A DNA stretch of 17,464 nt from DATARH01 sp035309005 (GTDB lineage: Bacteria > Pseudomonadota > Alphaproteobacteria > ATCC43930 > CGMCC-115725), in contig DATGFP010000114.1 of assembly GCA_035309005.1 (NCBI GenBank), positions 1 to 17,464 of the forward strand. Reading direction: 5' to 3'. Shown here piece by piece: positions 7,256 to 13,918 of the stretch. Numbering within the stretch: the first letter of the stretch is position 1; each line of letters starts with the position of its first letter. The notes under the pieces were generated by a model. It saw only the letters and a list, made by a program, of their open reading frames with translations, searched no databases and was not told where the DNA came from. The position numbers and the translations under genes were made by a program.

Positions 7256-7350
7256 CGTCCGCCACTTTACGGTCCCGCGCGCCATTGCGGGAGGGGGTTG
7301 ATCGCGCCGGCCATGCAAACGGCCCGGGGATGGCGGCGGCGGGGCGGCGT

Positions 7351-7380
7351 CTGGCACCGGGTGGCGCGCTGTGACATGAT
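7351..7380 (+). promoter_or_regulatory. Candidate promoter for the dioxygenase/Lin0512 operon
   Basis: CTGGCA (7351-7356) and CATGAT (7375-7380) are spaced by 18 bases and each match 4 of 6 sigma-70 positions. They lie in the 152-bp divergent gap between pip and the dioxygenase, about 28 bases before the ATG, which has a GGGGAGG ribosome-binding site at 7395-7401. By-eye match only. Confidence 0.25.
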
Positions 7381-7407
7381 CGGGAAACGCGGCCGGGGAG
7401 GCTTCTG

Positions 7408-8310
7408 ATGCGGCTGAGCCCACAGCAATTGAAGACGTTCGACGAGGACGGCTATCTTTTTCTGCCGGATTGCTTTTCCGACGCTGAGGTCGCGGCGCTG
7501 CGGCACGAAGCGGAGGCGCTCTTCCGGGTGGAGCGGCCGGAGGTGTGGCGCGAGAAGTCGGGGGCGCCGCGCACCGCCTTCGCGGCGCATCTCTATAACG
7601 AGGGCTTTCGCCTCTTGGGCGCGCATCCGCGCCTCATCGAGCCGGTCGAGCAGCTGTTCGGCGAACAGCTTTACATGCACCAGTACAAGGTCAACGCCAA
7701 GGCCGCCTTCGACGGCGATGTATGGCAATGGCACCAGGATTACGGCGTCTGGTCGCGCGACGACGGCATGCCCGAGCCGCGGGCGATGAACATCTCGGTC
7801 TTCCTCGACGAGGTCATGGCGATCAACGGCCCGCTGATGTTCATCCCCGGCAGCCACAAGGCCGGCGTCCTGCCGGCCGGGCACGACGAGGCGACGACCT
7901 CCTACCCCCTATGGACGCTCGACCACGCAACGATATCGCGGCTGGTGGATGCCGCGGCCCCGCGGGGCGGCATCGTCGCGCCGGTCGGCAAGCCGGGCGC
8001 GGTCTTGATGTTCCACGGCAACCTGGTGCACGCCTCGACCGCCAACATCACGCCCTACCCGCGGAAGATCGTCTATCTGACGCTGTGCGCGCTCTCCAAT
8101 TACATCCGCACGCCGACCCGGCCCGAATGGATCGCGCACCGCGACTTCACCCCGATCGTGCCGGTCGCCGACGACGCGCTGCTGCACTACGCCCGGGCGC
8201 ACCCCCACCCCGGCCCTCCCCCGCCTGCGGGGGAGGGGGAAGGCAGCAGCGGCGGCGCTTCCCTCCCCCGCAAGCGGGAGAGGGTTAGGGTGGGGGTCGC
8301 AGCGCAATAA
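7408..8310 (+). CDS. Phytanoyl-CoA dioxygenase (PhyH) family, EctD-like, with repeat-derived C-terminal tail
   Basis: A 300-residue Fe(II)/2-oxoglutarate-dependent oxygenase. The iron ligands are H109 and D111 (WQWHQDYGVW) and H208 (MFHGNLVHAST); R219 (TPYPRK) would bind 2-oxoglutarate. The block WHQDYGVWSRDDGMP followed by NGPLMFIPGSHK resembles ectoine hydroxylase and its relatives, but no ectoine genes are in the window, so the substrate is open. Residues from about 265 to 297 are encoded by a palindromic repeat (8201-8297) and are low-complexity (HPHPGPPPPAGEGEG..., then RKRERVRVG); the native C-terminus probably ended near 260. A GGGGAGG ribosome site lies 6 bases before the ATG. The first Lin0512 gene begins 14 bases after the stop, suggesting one operon. 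Confidence 0.88.
   Translation: MRLSPQQLKTFDEDGYLFLPDCFSDAEVAALRHEAEALFRVERPEVWREKSGAPRTAFAAHLYNEGFRLLGAHPRLIEPVEQLFGEQLYMHQYKVNAKAAFDGDVWQWHQDYGVWSRDDGMPEPRAMNISVFLDEVMAINGPLMFIPGSHKAGVLPAGHDEATTSYPLWTLDHATISRLVDAAAPRGGIVAPVGKPGAVLMFHGNLVHASTANITPYPRKIVYLTLCALSNYIRTPTRPEWIAHRDFTPIVPVADDALLHYARAHPHPGPPPPAGEGEGSSGGASLPRKRERVRVGVAAQ
8201..8297. repeat. Palindromic repeat (CCCTCTCCC family) inside a reading frame
   Basis: Same family as the element at 3642-3763. The first hairpin pairs CCCTCCCCCG (8214-8223) with CGGGGGAGGG (8228-8237). The second, ending near 8284, is CCCTCCCCCGC-AA-GCGGGAGAGGG with one mismatch. Outer arms ACCCCCACCCC (from 8201) and GGGTTAGGGTGGGGGT (to about 8297) face each other. 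The element lies entirely within the 3' end of the dioxygenase frame and keeps it open. Confidence 0.85.
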
Positions 8311-8324
8311 CGCAGGAGGCGCAG

Positions 8325-8678
8325 ATGGCCTGGAAACGCATGGTGCTGGAGATCGGCATGGGGACCAGCATCCGCAGCCGCGACTATACGAAGGCGGCGG
8401 TGCGGGCGCTGCAGGACGCGCTGTGGCACAATTCGCTGCCGGTGGCGAGCGCGCTCGGCCAGTCGGCCGACGCGATGCGGGTCGAGGTGACGATCGGCGT
8501 GCCGCACCCCGAGCTGGTCGACAAGGAAGCCGTGCTGGCGGTGCTGCCGCACGGCAGCGGTACGGTCAACCTCGTCGCGGGCGGGCTCGAAATCGCCAAC
8601 GATGCGGGCGGCGCATCGGTCGTCGCCAACGCCGCCGCGGTGGTGCGGCTCGACCTGCCGGAGGGCGGACGGACATGA
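8325..8678 (+). CDS. Lin0512 family protein, first of two tandem copies
   Basis: A 117-residue protein of a small conserved family without an established function (Lin0512). Recognisable features are the start KRMVLEIGMGTSIRSRDYTKAAV (4-26), SLPVASALG, MRVEVTIGVPHPELVD (51-66), LPHGSGTVNLVAGGLEI and the terminal VVRLDLP. An excellent AGGAGG ribosome site (8314-8319) sits 5 bases before the ATG. There is no signal peptide or membrane segment. The gene follows the dioxygenase by 14 bases, and its TGA overlaps the ATG of the second copy by 4 bp (ATGA), so the two products are likely made in fixed proportion and may form a heteromer. This last point is inference. Confidence 0.85.
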   Translation: MAWKRMVLEIGMGTSIRSRDYTKAAVRALQDALWHNSLPVASALGQSADAMRVEVTIGVPHPELVDKEAVLAVLPHGSGTVNLVAGGLEIANDAGGASVVANAAAVVRLDLPEGGRT

Positions 8679-9016
8679 CATTGAAGCGGGTCATCACCGA
8701 ATTCGGAAGCGGCAACGATCTGCATGGCGGCGACTATACCAAGGCCGCGGTGCGCGCGGTCGAGGACGCGATCCACCACAGTTCGCTGTCCTTGATCCGC
8801 ACCCTCGGGGTCGACGGCACGACGATGCAGGTCGAGGTCACCGTCGGGGTGCAGCAGCCCGAGCGGGTCGATGCGGCGCGGGTCAAGGCGGCGCTGCCGC
8901 ATGGCCAAGTCAGCGTGCGGATCGTCAAGGGCGGCCTCGACGTTCCCGACGAGAGCGCGCGCGACGCCGCGATCATCGCCAGCGCCGCGGTGACGGTGCG
9001 GCTCGACCTGCCCTGA
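8675..9016 (+). CDS. Lin0512 family protein, second of two tandem copies
   Basis: A 113-residue paralogue of the preceding gene, starting at the ATG of the ATGA overlap. Conserved positions line up along the whole length: DYTKAAVRAVEDAIHHSSL (20-38) against DYTKAAVRALQDALWHNSL, MQVEVTVGVQQPERVD against MRVEVTIGVPHPELVD, LPHGQVSVRIVKGGLDV against LPHGSGTVNLVAGGLEI, and VTVRLDLP against VVRLDLP. This copy keeps the acidic EFGSGNDLHGGD N-terminus, which looks closer to the single-copy family members I remember, whereas the first copy has GMGTSIRSRD. The function is unknown; the alternating histidines (HH at 34-35, PHG) could be ligand- or metal-binding, but that is speculation. Confidence 0.85.
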   Translation: MTLKRVITEFGSGNDLHGGDYTKAAVRAVEDAIHHSSLSLIRTLGVDGTTMQVEVTVGVQQPERVDAARVKAALPHGQVSVRIVKGGLDVPDESARDAAIIASAAVTVRLDLP

Positions 9017-9080
9017 GGGGGGCGAGGGAACGCTCGGGCCTGCCGCTTGTTGACCGCACGAAGTTTGCGAGTGGAGCCGC

Positions 9081-9347
9081 ATGAACAGCCTGAAGCGCGT
9101 CGCCGTCGCCTTCGCGGTCATCGCGGCGGCGGCCTGGGGGATGGTGGCCTATTCGCTCGCCGAGCCGGCGCCGCAGCCGCCCCAGGGCGTCCCCGAAGGC
9201 GCCGGACCGGCGCAGGCCGGTCCGGGTGCGGCGCCAGGCCGCGGGCTCGCCCATTGGAGCGAAACGATCGAGCCGCCGGCCCGGGGTTCTCCCCGGTTGA
9301 GCCAGACGCCGCCCGCCGGCGGCGGCGCCGCGGTCAATTCGGAGTAG
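9081..9347 (+). CDS. Small membrane-anchored or exported Pro/Gly-rich protein
   Basis: An 88-residue predicted protein that I do not recognise. It starts MNSLKRVAVAFAVIAAAAWG, a typical signal peptide or single N-terminal membrane anchor, then continues with a proline-, alanine- and glycine-rich stretch of low complexity (PAPQPPQGVPEGAGPAQ and similar) with a short patterned patch HWSETIEPP. A TGGAG ribosome site 5 bases before the ATG supports translation. It follows the Lin0512 pair by 64 bases and overlaps the 3' end of the convergent folP gene by 14 bases, so it could be the last gene of that cluster. Amino-acid composition alone cannot exclude a chance frame in GC-rich DNA. Confidence 0.5.
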   Translation: MNSLKRVAVAFAVIAAAAWGMVAYSLAEPAPQPPQGVPEGAGPAQAGPGAAPGRGLAHWSETIEPPARGSPRLSQTPPAGGGAAVNSE

Positions 9348-10158
9348 CGCCGAGCGCCGCGGTTACCGCGAGGCCGTCGCGCAAGGCGGCCGGATCGTGG
9401 GTGCGGATGAAGTCCACGCCCTGCGCCGCCGCGTAAAGCTCGGCCGCAAGCGTCGCCCCTCCCAAGGCGCCCGGCGCCGCGCGGCCGGTCAGCGCGGCGA
9501 GGAAGGATTTGCGCGACACCGAGACCATCACCGGCAGGCCGAAGCGGCGCTTCAGCCGCGCGATCCCGGCCAGCGCGTGGAGCGAGGCTTCCGGGCGGCT
9601 ACTGAGGAAAAAACCCATGCCGGGATCGATGACGAGGCGCTCGCGGGCGATCCCGGCCGCTTCCAGGCGGGCGAGCCGCTCGGCGAAAAATTCGTCGATC
9701 CGGCGCAGGATTTCGCCGGCGCCAAGGTCGCGGCGCTGCGCCCGGCCGGCGCCCTGCACCGCATGCATGACGACCAGCCGGCAGCGCGCCGCCGCCAATT
9801 CGGGATAGAGCGCGGGGTCGGGAAAGCCCTGGATGTCGTTGAGATAATCGACGCCGCGGGCGAGCGCGAAGCGCTGTACGACGGGCTGCAGCGTATCGAC
9901 CGAGAGCGCCGCGCCGCCGCCGGCGAGCGCATTCAGGACCGGGTCGAGCCGGCGGATTTCTTCCTCCGGCGCGACCGGCTCGGACGCGACATTGCTCGCC
10001 GCGGCGCCGAGTTCGACGATGTCGGCGCCGCCGGCGATGAGCAGGCGCCCCTGCGCGATCGCCGCTTCGGACTCGAGAAAGCGGCCGCCGTCGGAAAACG
10101 AATCGGCGGTGATGTTGAGGATGCCGACGATCAGCGGGCTTTGGAGAGGCGACGGCAT
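9334..10158 (-). CDS. folP: Dihydropteroate synthase, Sul-like type
   Basis: A 274-residue TIM-barrel enzyme that joins 6-hydroxymethyl-7,8-dihydropterin pyrophosphate to p-aminobenzoate in folate synthesis. Expected residues are present: N15 in ILNITADSFSDGG, D88 in SVDT, N107 in YLNDIQGFPDPALYP, D178 in IDPGMGFFL, K217 in SVSRKSFL, and R252/H254 in IRTH. The usual GGESTRPGA pABA loop is replaced by LGAAASNVASEPV. That loop, the DIQGFPDPALYP segment, DPGMGFFLS and SVSRKSFL closely resemble my memory of the sulfonamide-resistance enzymes Sul1 and Sul2 rather than E. coli FolP. The ATG at 10158 lies 4 bases after the folB stop; the open frame extends further upstream but only as an overlap with folB. 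Insensitivity to sulfonamides is inferred, not shown. Confidence 0.92.
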   Translation of the reverse strand: MPSPLQSPLIVGILNITADSFSDGGRFLESEAAIAQGRLLIAGGADIVELGAAASNVASEPVAPEEEIRRLDPVLNALAGGGAALSVDTLQPVVQRFALARGVDYLNDIQGFPDPALYPELAAARCRLVVMHAVQGAGRAQRRDLGAGEILRRIDEFFAERLARLEAAGIARERLVIDPGMGFFLSSRPEASLHALAGIARLKRRFGLPVMVSVSRKSFLAALTGRAAPGALGGATLAAELYAAAQGVDFIRTHDPAALRDGLAVTAALGATPN

Positions 10159-10162
10159 CGCG

Positions 10163-10552
10163 TCACGCCGGGCGGTCGCGCTCGATGATCGCGCCGACCG
10201 CCTCGGCATCGGCGAAGATGTCGAGCTTCTCGACTTCGGCGCGGATGTGCGCGACCCGCGGATCGGCGAAGCAGGCATCGCAGATTCGCGCGGCGAAGCC
10301 CTCGCACAGATCGATATGGCCGGAACCGGCGATCTCGCGGATCGCCGCCACGACCTTCTCGTAATTGATGACGCGGCGCCGCTCGTCGCGCGGCAAGCCC
10401 GCATCAGGCGTCGCGGTCAGCTCGACCGAGACCCGCACCCGCTGCGGCCGCTCGCGCTCGGCAGAGCGGATGCCGATGCTGCACATCAAAACGAGGCCGC
10501 GGACGACGACCGTGTAGCGCTGCGCCGGGCGTCCCGCACTCGGAGGTTCCAT
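10163..10552 (-). CDS. folB: Dihydroneopterin aldolase
   Basis: A 129-residue enzyme of the FolB/FolX fold, which converts 7,8-dihydroneopterin to 6-hydroxymethyl-7,8-dihydropterin, the step leading to the FolP substrate. Visible family positions are G27 and E32 in SIGIRSAERERPQRV, Y64 in VINYEKVV, E84 in LCEGFAARI (usually IEALA) and K109 in AEVEKLDIFADAEAVG. Length fits the family (~120). I chose the ATG at 10552; the frame is open for another 20 residues but this would run into mscL. No strong Shine-Dalgarno is seen. folP follows after 4 bases, so the two form an operon. No folK is next to them in the window. The FolX epimerase is a less likely alternative. Confidence 0.85.
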   Translation of the reverse strand: MEPPSAGRPAQRYTVVVRGLVLMCSIGIRSAERERPQRVRVSVELTATPDAGLPRDERRRVINYEKVVAAIREIAGSGHIDLCEGFAARICDACFADPRVAHIRAEVEKLDIFADAEAVGAIIERDRPA

Positions 10553-10584
10553 GCTAATCTCTGACCGCAACAAGGGGGGCAACC

Positions 10585-11007
10585 ATGTGGCGCGAATTCC
10601 GTGACTTTGCAATGCGCGGCAACGTCGTCGACCTCGCGGTCGGCATCATCATCGGGGCCGCGTTCACGACGATCGTCAACTCCCTGGTCAACGACATCAT
10701 CATGCCGCCCATTGGCCTGGCGCTGGGCGGCATCGATTTCTCCGATTTCTTCGTGACCCTGAAGGGCGGCGCCTTCCCGACGCTGGCCGCCGCCAAGGCC
10801 GGCGGCGCGGTGACGCTGAATTACGGGATCTTCATCAACGCGGTCATCCGCTTTGTCATCGTCGCGCTGGCGATCTTCATCCTGATCAGGCAGATCAACC
10901 GGCTGACGCGCGACCGCACCCCGGCCGAGCCGCCGCCGCCGCCCGAGCCGCCGCGCGAGGAGGTATTGCTGACCGAGATCCGCGACCTCTTGAAGGCGCG
11001 CGCATGA
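10585..11007 (+). CDS. mscL: Large-conductance mechanosensitive channel
   Basis: A 140-residue inner-membrane channel that opens under membrane tension during hypo-osmotic shock and releases small solutes. The N-terminal amphipathic helix and first transmembrane helix are the family signature (EFRDFAMRGNVVDLAVGIII, then GAAFTTIVNSLVNDIIMPPIG). The periplasmic loop contains FVTLKG and VTLNYGIFINAVI. The second transmembrane helix is FVIVALAIFILIRQINRL, and the cytoplasmic bundle ends in LLTEIRDLLK after a proline stretch. The AAGGGGGG ribosome site lies 5 bases before the ATG. Only 32 bp separates it from the divergent folB, so its promoter probably lies inside folB. Its TGA overlaps the ATG of the next gene by 4 bp. 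Confidence 0.97.
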   Translation: MWREFRDFAMRGNVVDLAVGIIIGAAFTTIVNSLVNDIIMPPIGLALGGIDFSDFFVTLKGGAFPTLAAAKAGGAVTLNYGIFINAVIRFVIVALAIFILIRQINRLTRDRTPAEPPPPPEPPREEVLLTEIRDLLKARA

Positions 11008-11750
11008 CGCGATCGCCGGCGCCGCGCCGCCTCGCCCAGGCGCTGGCCACGGGCGCGCTGCTGCTGTCGCTCGCCGGCGGCCCGGCCGGCGCCGCCGCGC
11101 CGGCGCCGTGGAAGGCGGTGCTGGTCGCCGGCGACAATGCCGAGCCGGTGTTTGACAACGCCGTCGCGGCGGTCGCCCTCTGGCTCGCCGGGCGCGGCGT
11201 CAAACCGGGCGACATCCACCGCTTCAGCGCCAGCCCGCCGGCGCGCGACCCGAGCATCGAGCCGGCCTCGGGCCGCCGGGTGCTGCAGGCCATCGCCGAT
11301 CTGGCGGCGCGGCCGGGCGAGCGCTGCCTCATTTTCATGACGTCGCACGGCAAGCGGGACGAGGGGCTGTGGCTCGCCTACCGCGGCGAATTTTTGACCC
11401 CGGCCGAATTGGCCCGCGCCCTCGCGCTCGGCTGCGCCGCGGCGCCGAGCGTCGTCATCGTGTCGAGCTGCTACAGCGGCGCCTTCAGCGAGGGGGCGAT
11501 GCAGGCAGCGAACCGCATCATCCTGACCGCCGCGCGGGCCGACCGCCCGTCCTTCGGGTGCGCCGCCGGCTACACCTACACCGTCTTCGACGAATGCCTC
11601 CTCGCCACCCTGGCGCACCAGCGCAGCTGGCGGGCGACCTACCGGCGCAACCTCCGCTGCGTGCAACGCCGCGAGAAATCGCTCGCCGTGCTGCCGTCGC
11701 GGCCGCAGGCCTTCTTCGGCGCCGCCGTGCGCACCCTGACGCTGCGCTGA
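11004..11750 (+). CDS. Exported C13 (legumain-like) cysteine peptidase family protein
   Basis: A 248-residue protein with a signal peptide (MTRSPAPRRLAQALATGALL..., cleavage likely after GAA near 31). The mature part follows the caspase/legumain fold: strand KAVLVAGDN (37-45), FDNAVAAVALWLAGRGV, LIFMTSHGKRDEGLWL with catalytic H115, LTPAELARAL, and VVIVSSCYSGAF with catalytic C156, then RIILTAARADRPSFGC and YTVFDECLL. The His and Cys contexts are those of bacterial C13-family peptidases. The protein is expected to be periplasmic; the substrate is unknown. The start ATG at 11004 overlaps the mscL stop (ATGA), so it is co-translated with the channel. It ends 8 bp before the convergent hemerythrin gene. 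Activity is inferred from the dyad only. Confidence 0.85.
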   Translation: MTRSPAPRRLAQALATGALLLSLAGGPAGAAAPAPWKAVLVAGDNAEPVFDNAVAAVALWLAGRGVKPGDIHRFSASPPARDPSIEPASGRRVLQAIADLAARPGERCLIFMTSHGKRDEGLWLAYRGEFLTPAELARALALGCAAAPSVVIVSSCYSGAFSEGAMQAANRIILTAARADRPSFGCAAGYTYTVFDECLLATLAHQRSWRATYRRNLRCVQRREKSLAVLPSRPQAFFGAAVRTLTLR

Positions 11751-11758
11751 ACCGTGCG

Positions 11759-12214
11759 CTAGGCGGCGGCCAGCAGCTTTTCCTTCTGGCGGCGGAACTG
11801 CTCGCCGAGCGTTTCCAGCGTCGCGGCGTCGAATTCGCTGCGCGCGCAGCTGAACCCGGTGCTTTCCTCCTCCTTGATGTGGTGGCTGACGAGCTCCTGC
11901 AGCACCTGCAGCTGCGCGCTCCATTGCTCGCCGGCCTTGTTGCGGGCGCGCGCCATCTGCTGCAACTGCGCCTCGACGATCTGGTGCTCGTTGTCGCCCT
12001 CGTAGGCGAAACCCCGCACCTTCTCGTCGCCCGATTTTTCCATTTTGCGGTACAGCACGCTTTGCTCGGCGTGGGAATGCGCGAGCAACTCGCTCATCAT
12101 CTTCTTGAAGATCGCGGCGCGTTCCTGTCCGTCATCGCTTTTCATCATCTGGTCGAGAAGAGCGGCGACTTCTTGGTGATCGCGGTGCAGGTCCTGGAGG
12201 ATTCCTTGAGGCAT
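11759..12214 (-). CDS. Hemerythrin HHE domain-containing protein
   Basis: A 151-residue four-helix-bundle protein with a hemerythrin-type di-iron site. Candidate ligands are H13 (DLHRDHQEV), H48 and neighbours (AHSHAEQSVLY), H77 (NEHQIVEAQL) and H111/H112 with E115/E116 (VSHHIKEEES). The order and spacing fit the cytosolic bacterial HHE family, linked to oxygen, iron or nitric-oxide stress. The ATG at 12214 has an AAGGA site 10 bases upstream; GTG (12232) or TTG (12235) starts would add six or seven residues and cannot be excluded. There is no signal peptide. It is convergent with the peptidase gene, 8 bp apart. Confidence 0.9.
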   Translation of the reverse strand: MPQGILQDLHRDHQEVAALLDQMMKSDDGQERAAIFKKMMSELLAHSHAEQSVLYRKMEKSGDEKVRGFAYEGDNEHQIVEAQLQQMARARNKAGEQWSAQLQVLQELVSHHIKEEESTGFSCARSEFDAATLETLGEQFRRQKEKLLAAA

Positions 12215-12285
12215 GCCGAGCTTTTCCTTCACCAATAGGGTTTTGCCTTGCGAGGCGGTGAAAGGAAAACAGCGCCGATCGCCCG

Positions 12286-12315
12286 ATTGTCTCGCCCGAT
12301 CTCGAAAACCCGCAA
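12286..12315 (-). promoter_or_regulatory. Candidate promoter for the hemerythrin gene
   Basis: On the minus strand TTGCGG (12315-12310) and GACAAT (12291-12286) are spaced by 18 bases, about 70 bases before the hemerythrin start. Matches are 3 and 4 of 6. The 135-bp gap to the CYTH-CHAD gene is locally less GC-rich than the surroundings, which fits a promoter region. Confidence 0.25.
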
Positions 12316-12349
12316 TCTTTTGCCGCTTGTGCGGTCCAGAACTTGCGGC

Positions 12350-13918
12350 TCAGCCGGCCCAGAACGGGGGCGCGGCGAGCAGGCCGTCGAGGTGCAGGCG
12401 CACCCTCGGCGCGTGGTTGGCGAGCCGGTGCTCGTGCCATTCCAGCACCGCGTCGCCGGCGGCCGCGATGGCGCCCGGGCGGCGGCGCGAGCGCACCAGT
12501 TCGGCGACGATGTCGCGGCCGACCCGCAGATCGTTGGCGTCGCCCAGATCGTCCTGCAGGCGCTTCAGGCGCCGGACGAAGCCCTCGACCTCGCCGGGAT
12601 CATAGAGCGCGGCCAGGAGCTCGGCCGCATAGCGCAGCTTTTTCAGCGCGATCCGCAGGCGATGGCGCTCTGGCGCCGACTGCTTGGCGAAGCCCCGGCT
12701 GCGCCGCTGCGCGACTTTCCGGCGGCGGTCGAGCACCTCGCGGGCGATGCCCTCGATCGGCTGGCGCAGCGCCGGCGACCCCGCGCCCTCCTGCCAGCCG
12801 CAGCTGTCGAACCAGCGCAACAGCCGCAGCAAGAGCCAGGTGTAGCGCGGCGACAATACCGCCTGCTTCGCCTTGGCGTAGGCGGCGAGCCGCAAGCCCT
12901 CGACCGCGCCGCCCAATAGCGCGATGCCCTCGGCGCGGGTCAGCGCGCGGCGCACCGGCGGCAGCAGCGTCTGGGCGAAGACGTCGAGGTTGCGCGCCCG
13001 CCCCAGCGCGTCGGACAGCCAGCGCAGCTCAGAGGACGCCTCGCGGCGCGGACCGGCGGGCAACAGCTTGCCGAAGGCCGAGAGGATCGCCCGCAGCCGG
13101 CGCACCGCGACGCGCATCTGGTGGAGCCCCTCGGGGTCGCCGGCGAGCACCGCCGGCTCGTTGCGGCGCAACTGGTCGAGGCAGGCGATGCCGATGCGGC
13201 GCAGCGCAACGTCGCCGCTCAAGCCTGGCTCCAGCCGAACCTCGGTCGCATGGACGGCGGCCGGCGCCGCCGGCGCAAATACGACCGTCGCTGCCGCCGC
13301 CAGCGCGTCGCCGCGCTCGGCCTTGCTGCGCCAGTCGAGCCGCAGCGGCGCGACGGTGAGGAGGTCGAGCGCCACATCGTAAAGCGCCGAATTGGGGCCG
13401 CTCTTCAGCTCGAGCTCGAGTTCGCTGACCGGTTCCACGGTGTCGCGGGCCGGGGCGCAGATCCGGCCGCGGTCGATCGCCGCCTCGATCCTGGTGTCGG
13501 GGGCCGGCGCCAGCGCGACCCGCCGCCGCACGATCTCGGTGCGGAACAGCGGCACCAGCCGCCCGGCGATATCGCCGCCGATGAAGTGCCCGGTGGCGGT
13601 CGCCTCGCGGTCGGGCGCCGGGCCGCGCACGGCGTCCTCCCACTCGCCGCGCACCATCCCAAAGGGGCCGTCAGAGGGGCCGTCGCCCTGCGCGGATTTG
13701 ACGGTCTGGACGAACTTGCCGTTGCTGGCGCGCACCCTGAGCGCCAGGCCCTGGCTCGCCAGCCGGCGGTCGGGGGTGTCGAAATAGGTGCTGACCAGCC
13801 GGGCGCGGCCGGGGGGCCCGCTCGCCGCGCGCCGTTCCAGCGCGCGGCGCAACGCCGGCAGGTCCCGCCGCCGCGCCGCCAGCTTGAGTTCGATCTCGGT
13901 GGCGATACCGCCCTCCAT
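12350..13918 (-). CDS. CYTH and CHAD domain-containing protein
   Basis: A 522-residue two-domain protein. The N-terminal CYTH domain (about 5-205) has the ExExK motif E8-I-E10-L-K12, then YFDTPD (45-50), ALRVR, K74 and SELELELKSG (165-174), the acidic and basic residues of a triphosphate-binding tunnel. The C-terminal CHAD domain (about 230-510) has the histidine-rich-type helices LHQMRVAVRRLRAILSAF (265-282) and RHRLRIALKKLRYAAELLAAL (from 418). CYTH-CHAD proteins include E. coli YgiF, an inorganic triphosphatase, and CHAD binds polyphosphate. This suggests triphosphatase activity targeted to polyphosphate. The start ATG shares one base with the TAA of the upstream dioxygenase (TAATG), so the two genes are translationally coupled. 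The open frame upstream of 13918 is noise. Confidence 0.92.
   Translation of the reverse strand: MEGGIATEIELKLAARRRDLPALRRALERRAASGPPGRARLVSTYFDTPDRRLASQGLALRVRASNGKFVQTVKSAQGDGPSDGPFGMVRGEWEDAVRGPAPDREATATGHFIGGDIAGRLVPLFRTEIVRRRVALAPAPDTRIEAAIDRGRICAPARDTVEPVSELELELKSGPNSALYDVALDLLTVAPLRLDWRSKAERGDALAAAATVVFAPAAPAAVHATEVRLEPGLSGDVALRRIGIACLDQLRRNEPAVLAGDPEGLHQMRVAVRRLRAILSAFGKLLPAGPRREASSELRWLSDALGRARNLDVFAQTLLPPVRRALTRAEGIALLGGAVEGLRLAAYAKAKQAVLSPRYTWLLLRLLRWFDSCGWQEGAGSPALRQPIEGIAREVLDRRRKVAQRRSRGFAKQSAPERHRLRIALKKLRYAAELLAALYDPGEVEGFVRRLKRLQDDLGDANDLRVGRDIVAELVRSRRRPGAIAAAGDAVLEWHEHRLANHAPRVRLHLDGLLAAPPFWAG

Noticed and set aside
7352..7367. Sigma-54-like TGGCAC...GC promoter before the dioxygenase
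   Set aside because: The -24 element fits, but the GC of the -12 element is off by one base and the TTGC consensus is absent.
5303..7408. A 701-codon plus-strand open frame opposite the TPR and peptidase genes
   Set aside because: Low-complexity Arg/Pro/Ala-rich translation without family motifs; it is the antisense of two well-supported genes, as expected in very GC-rich DNA.
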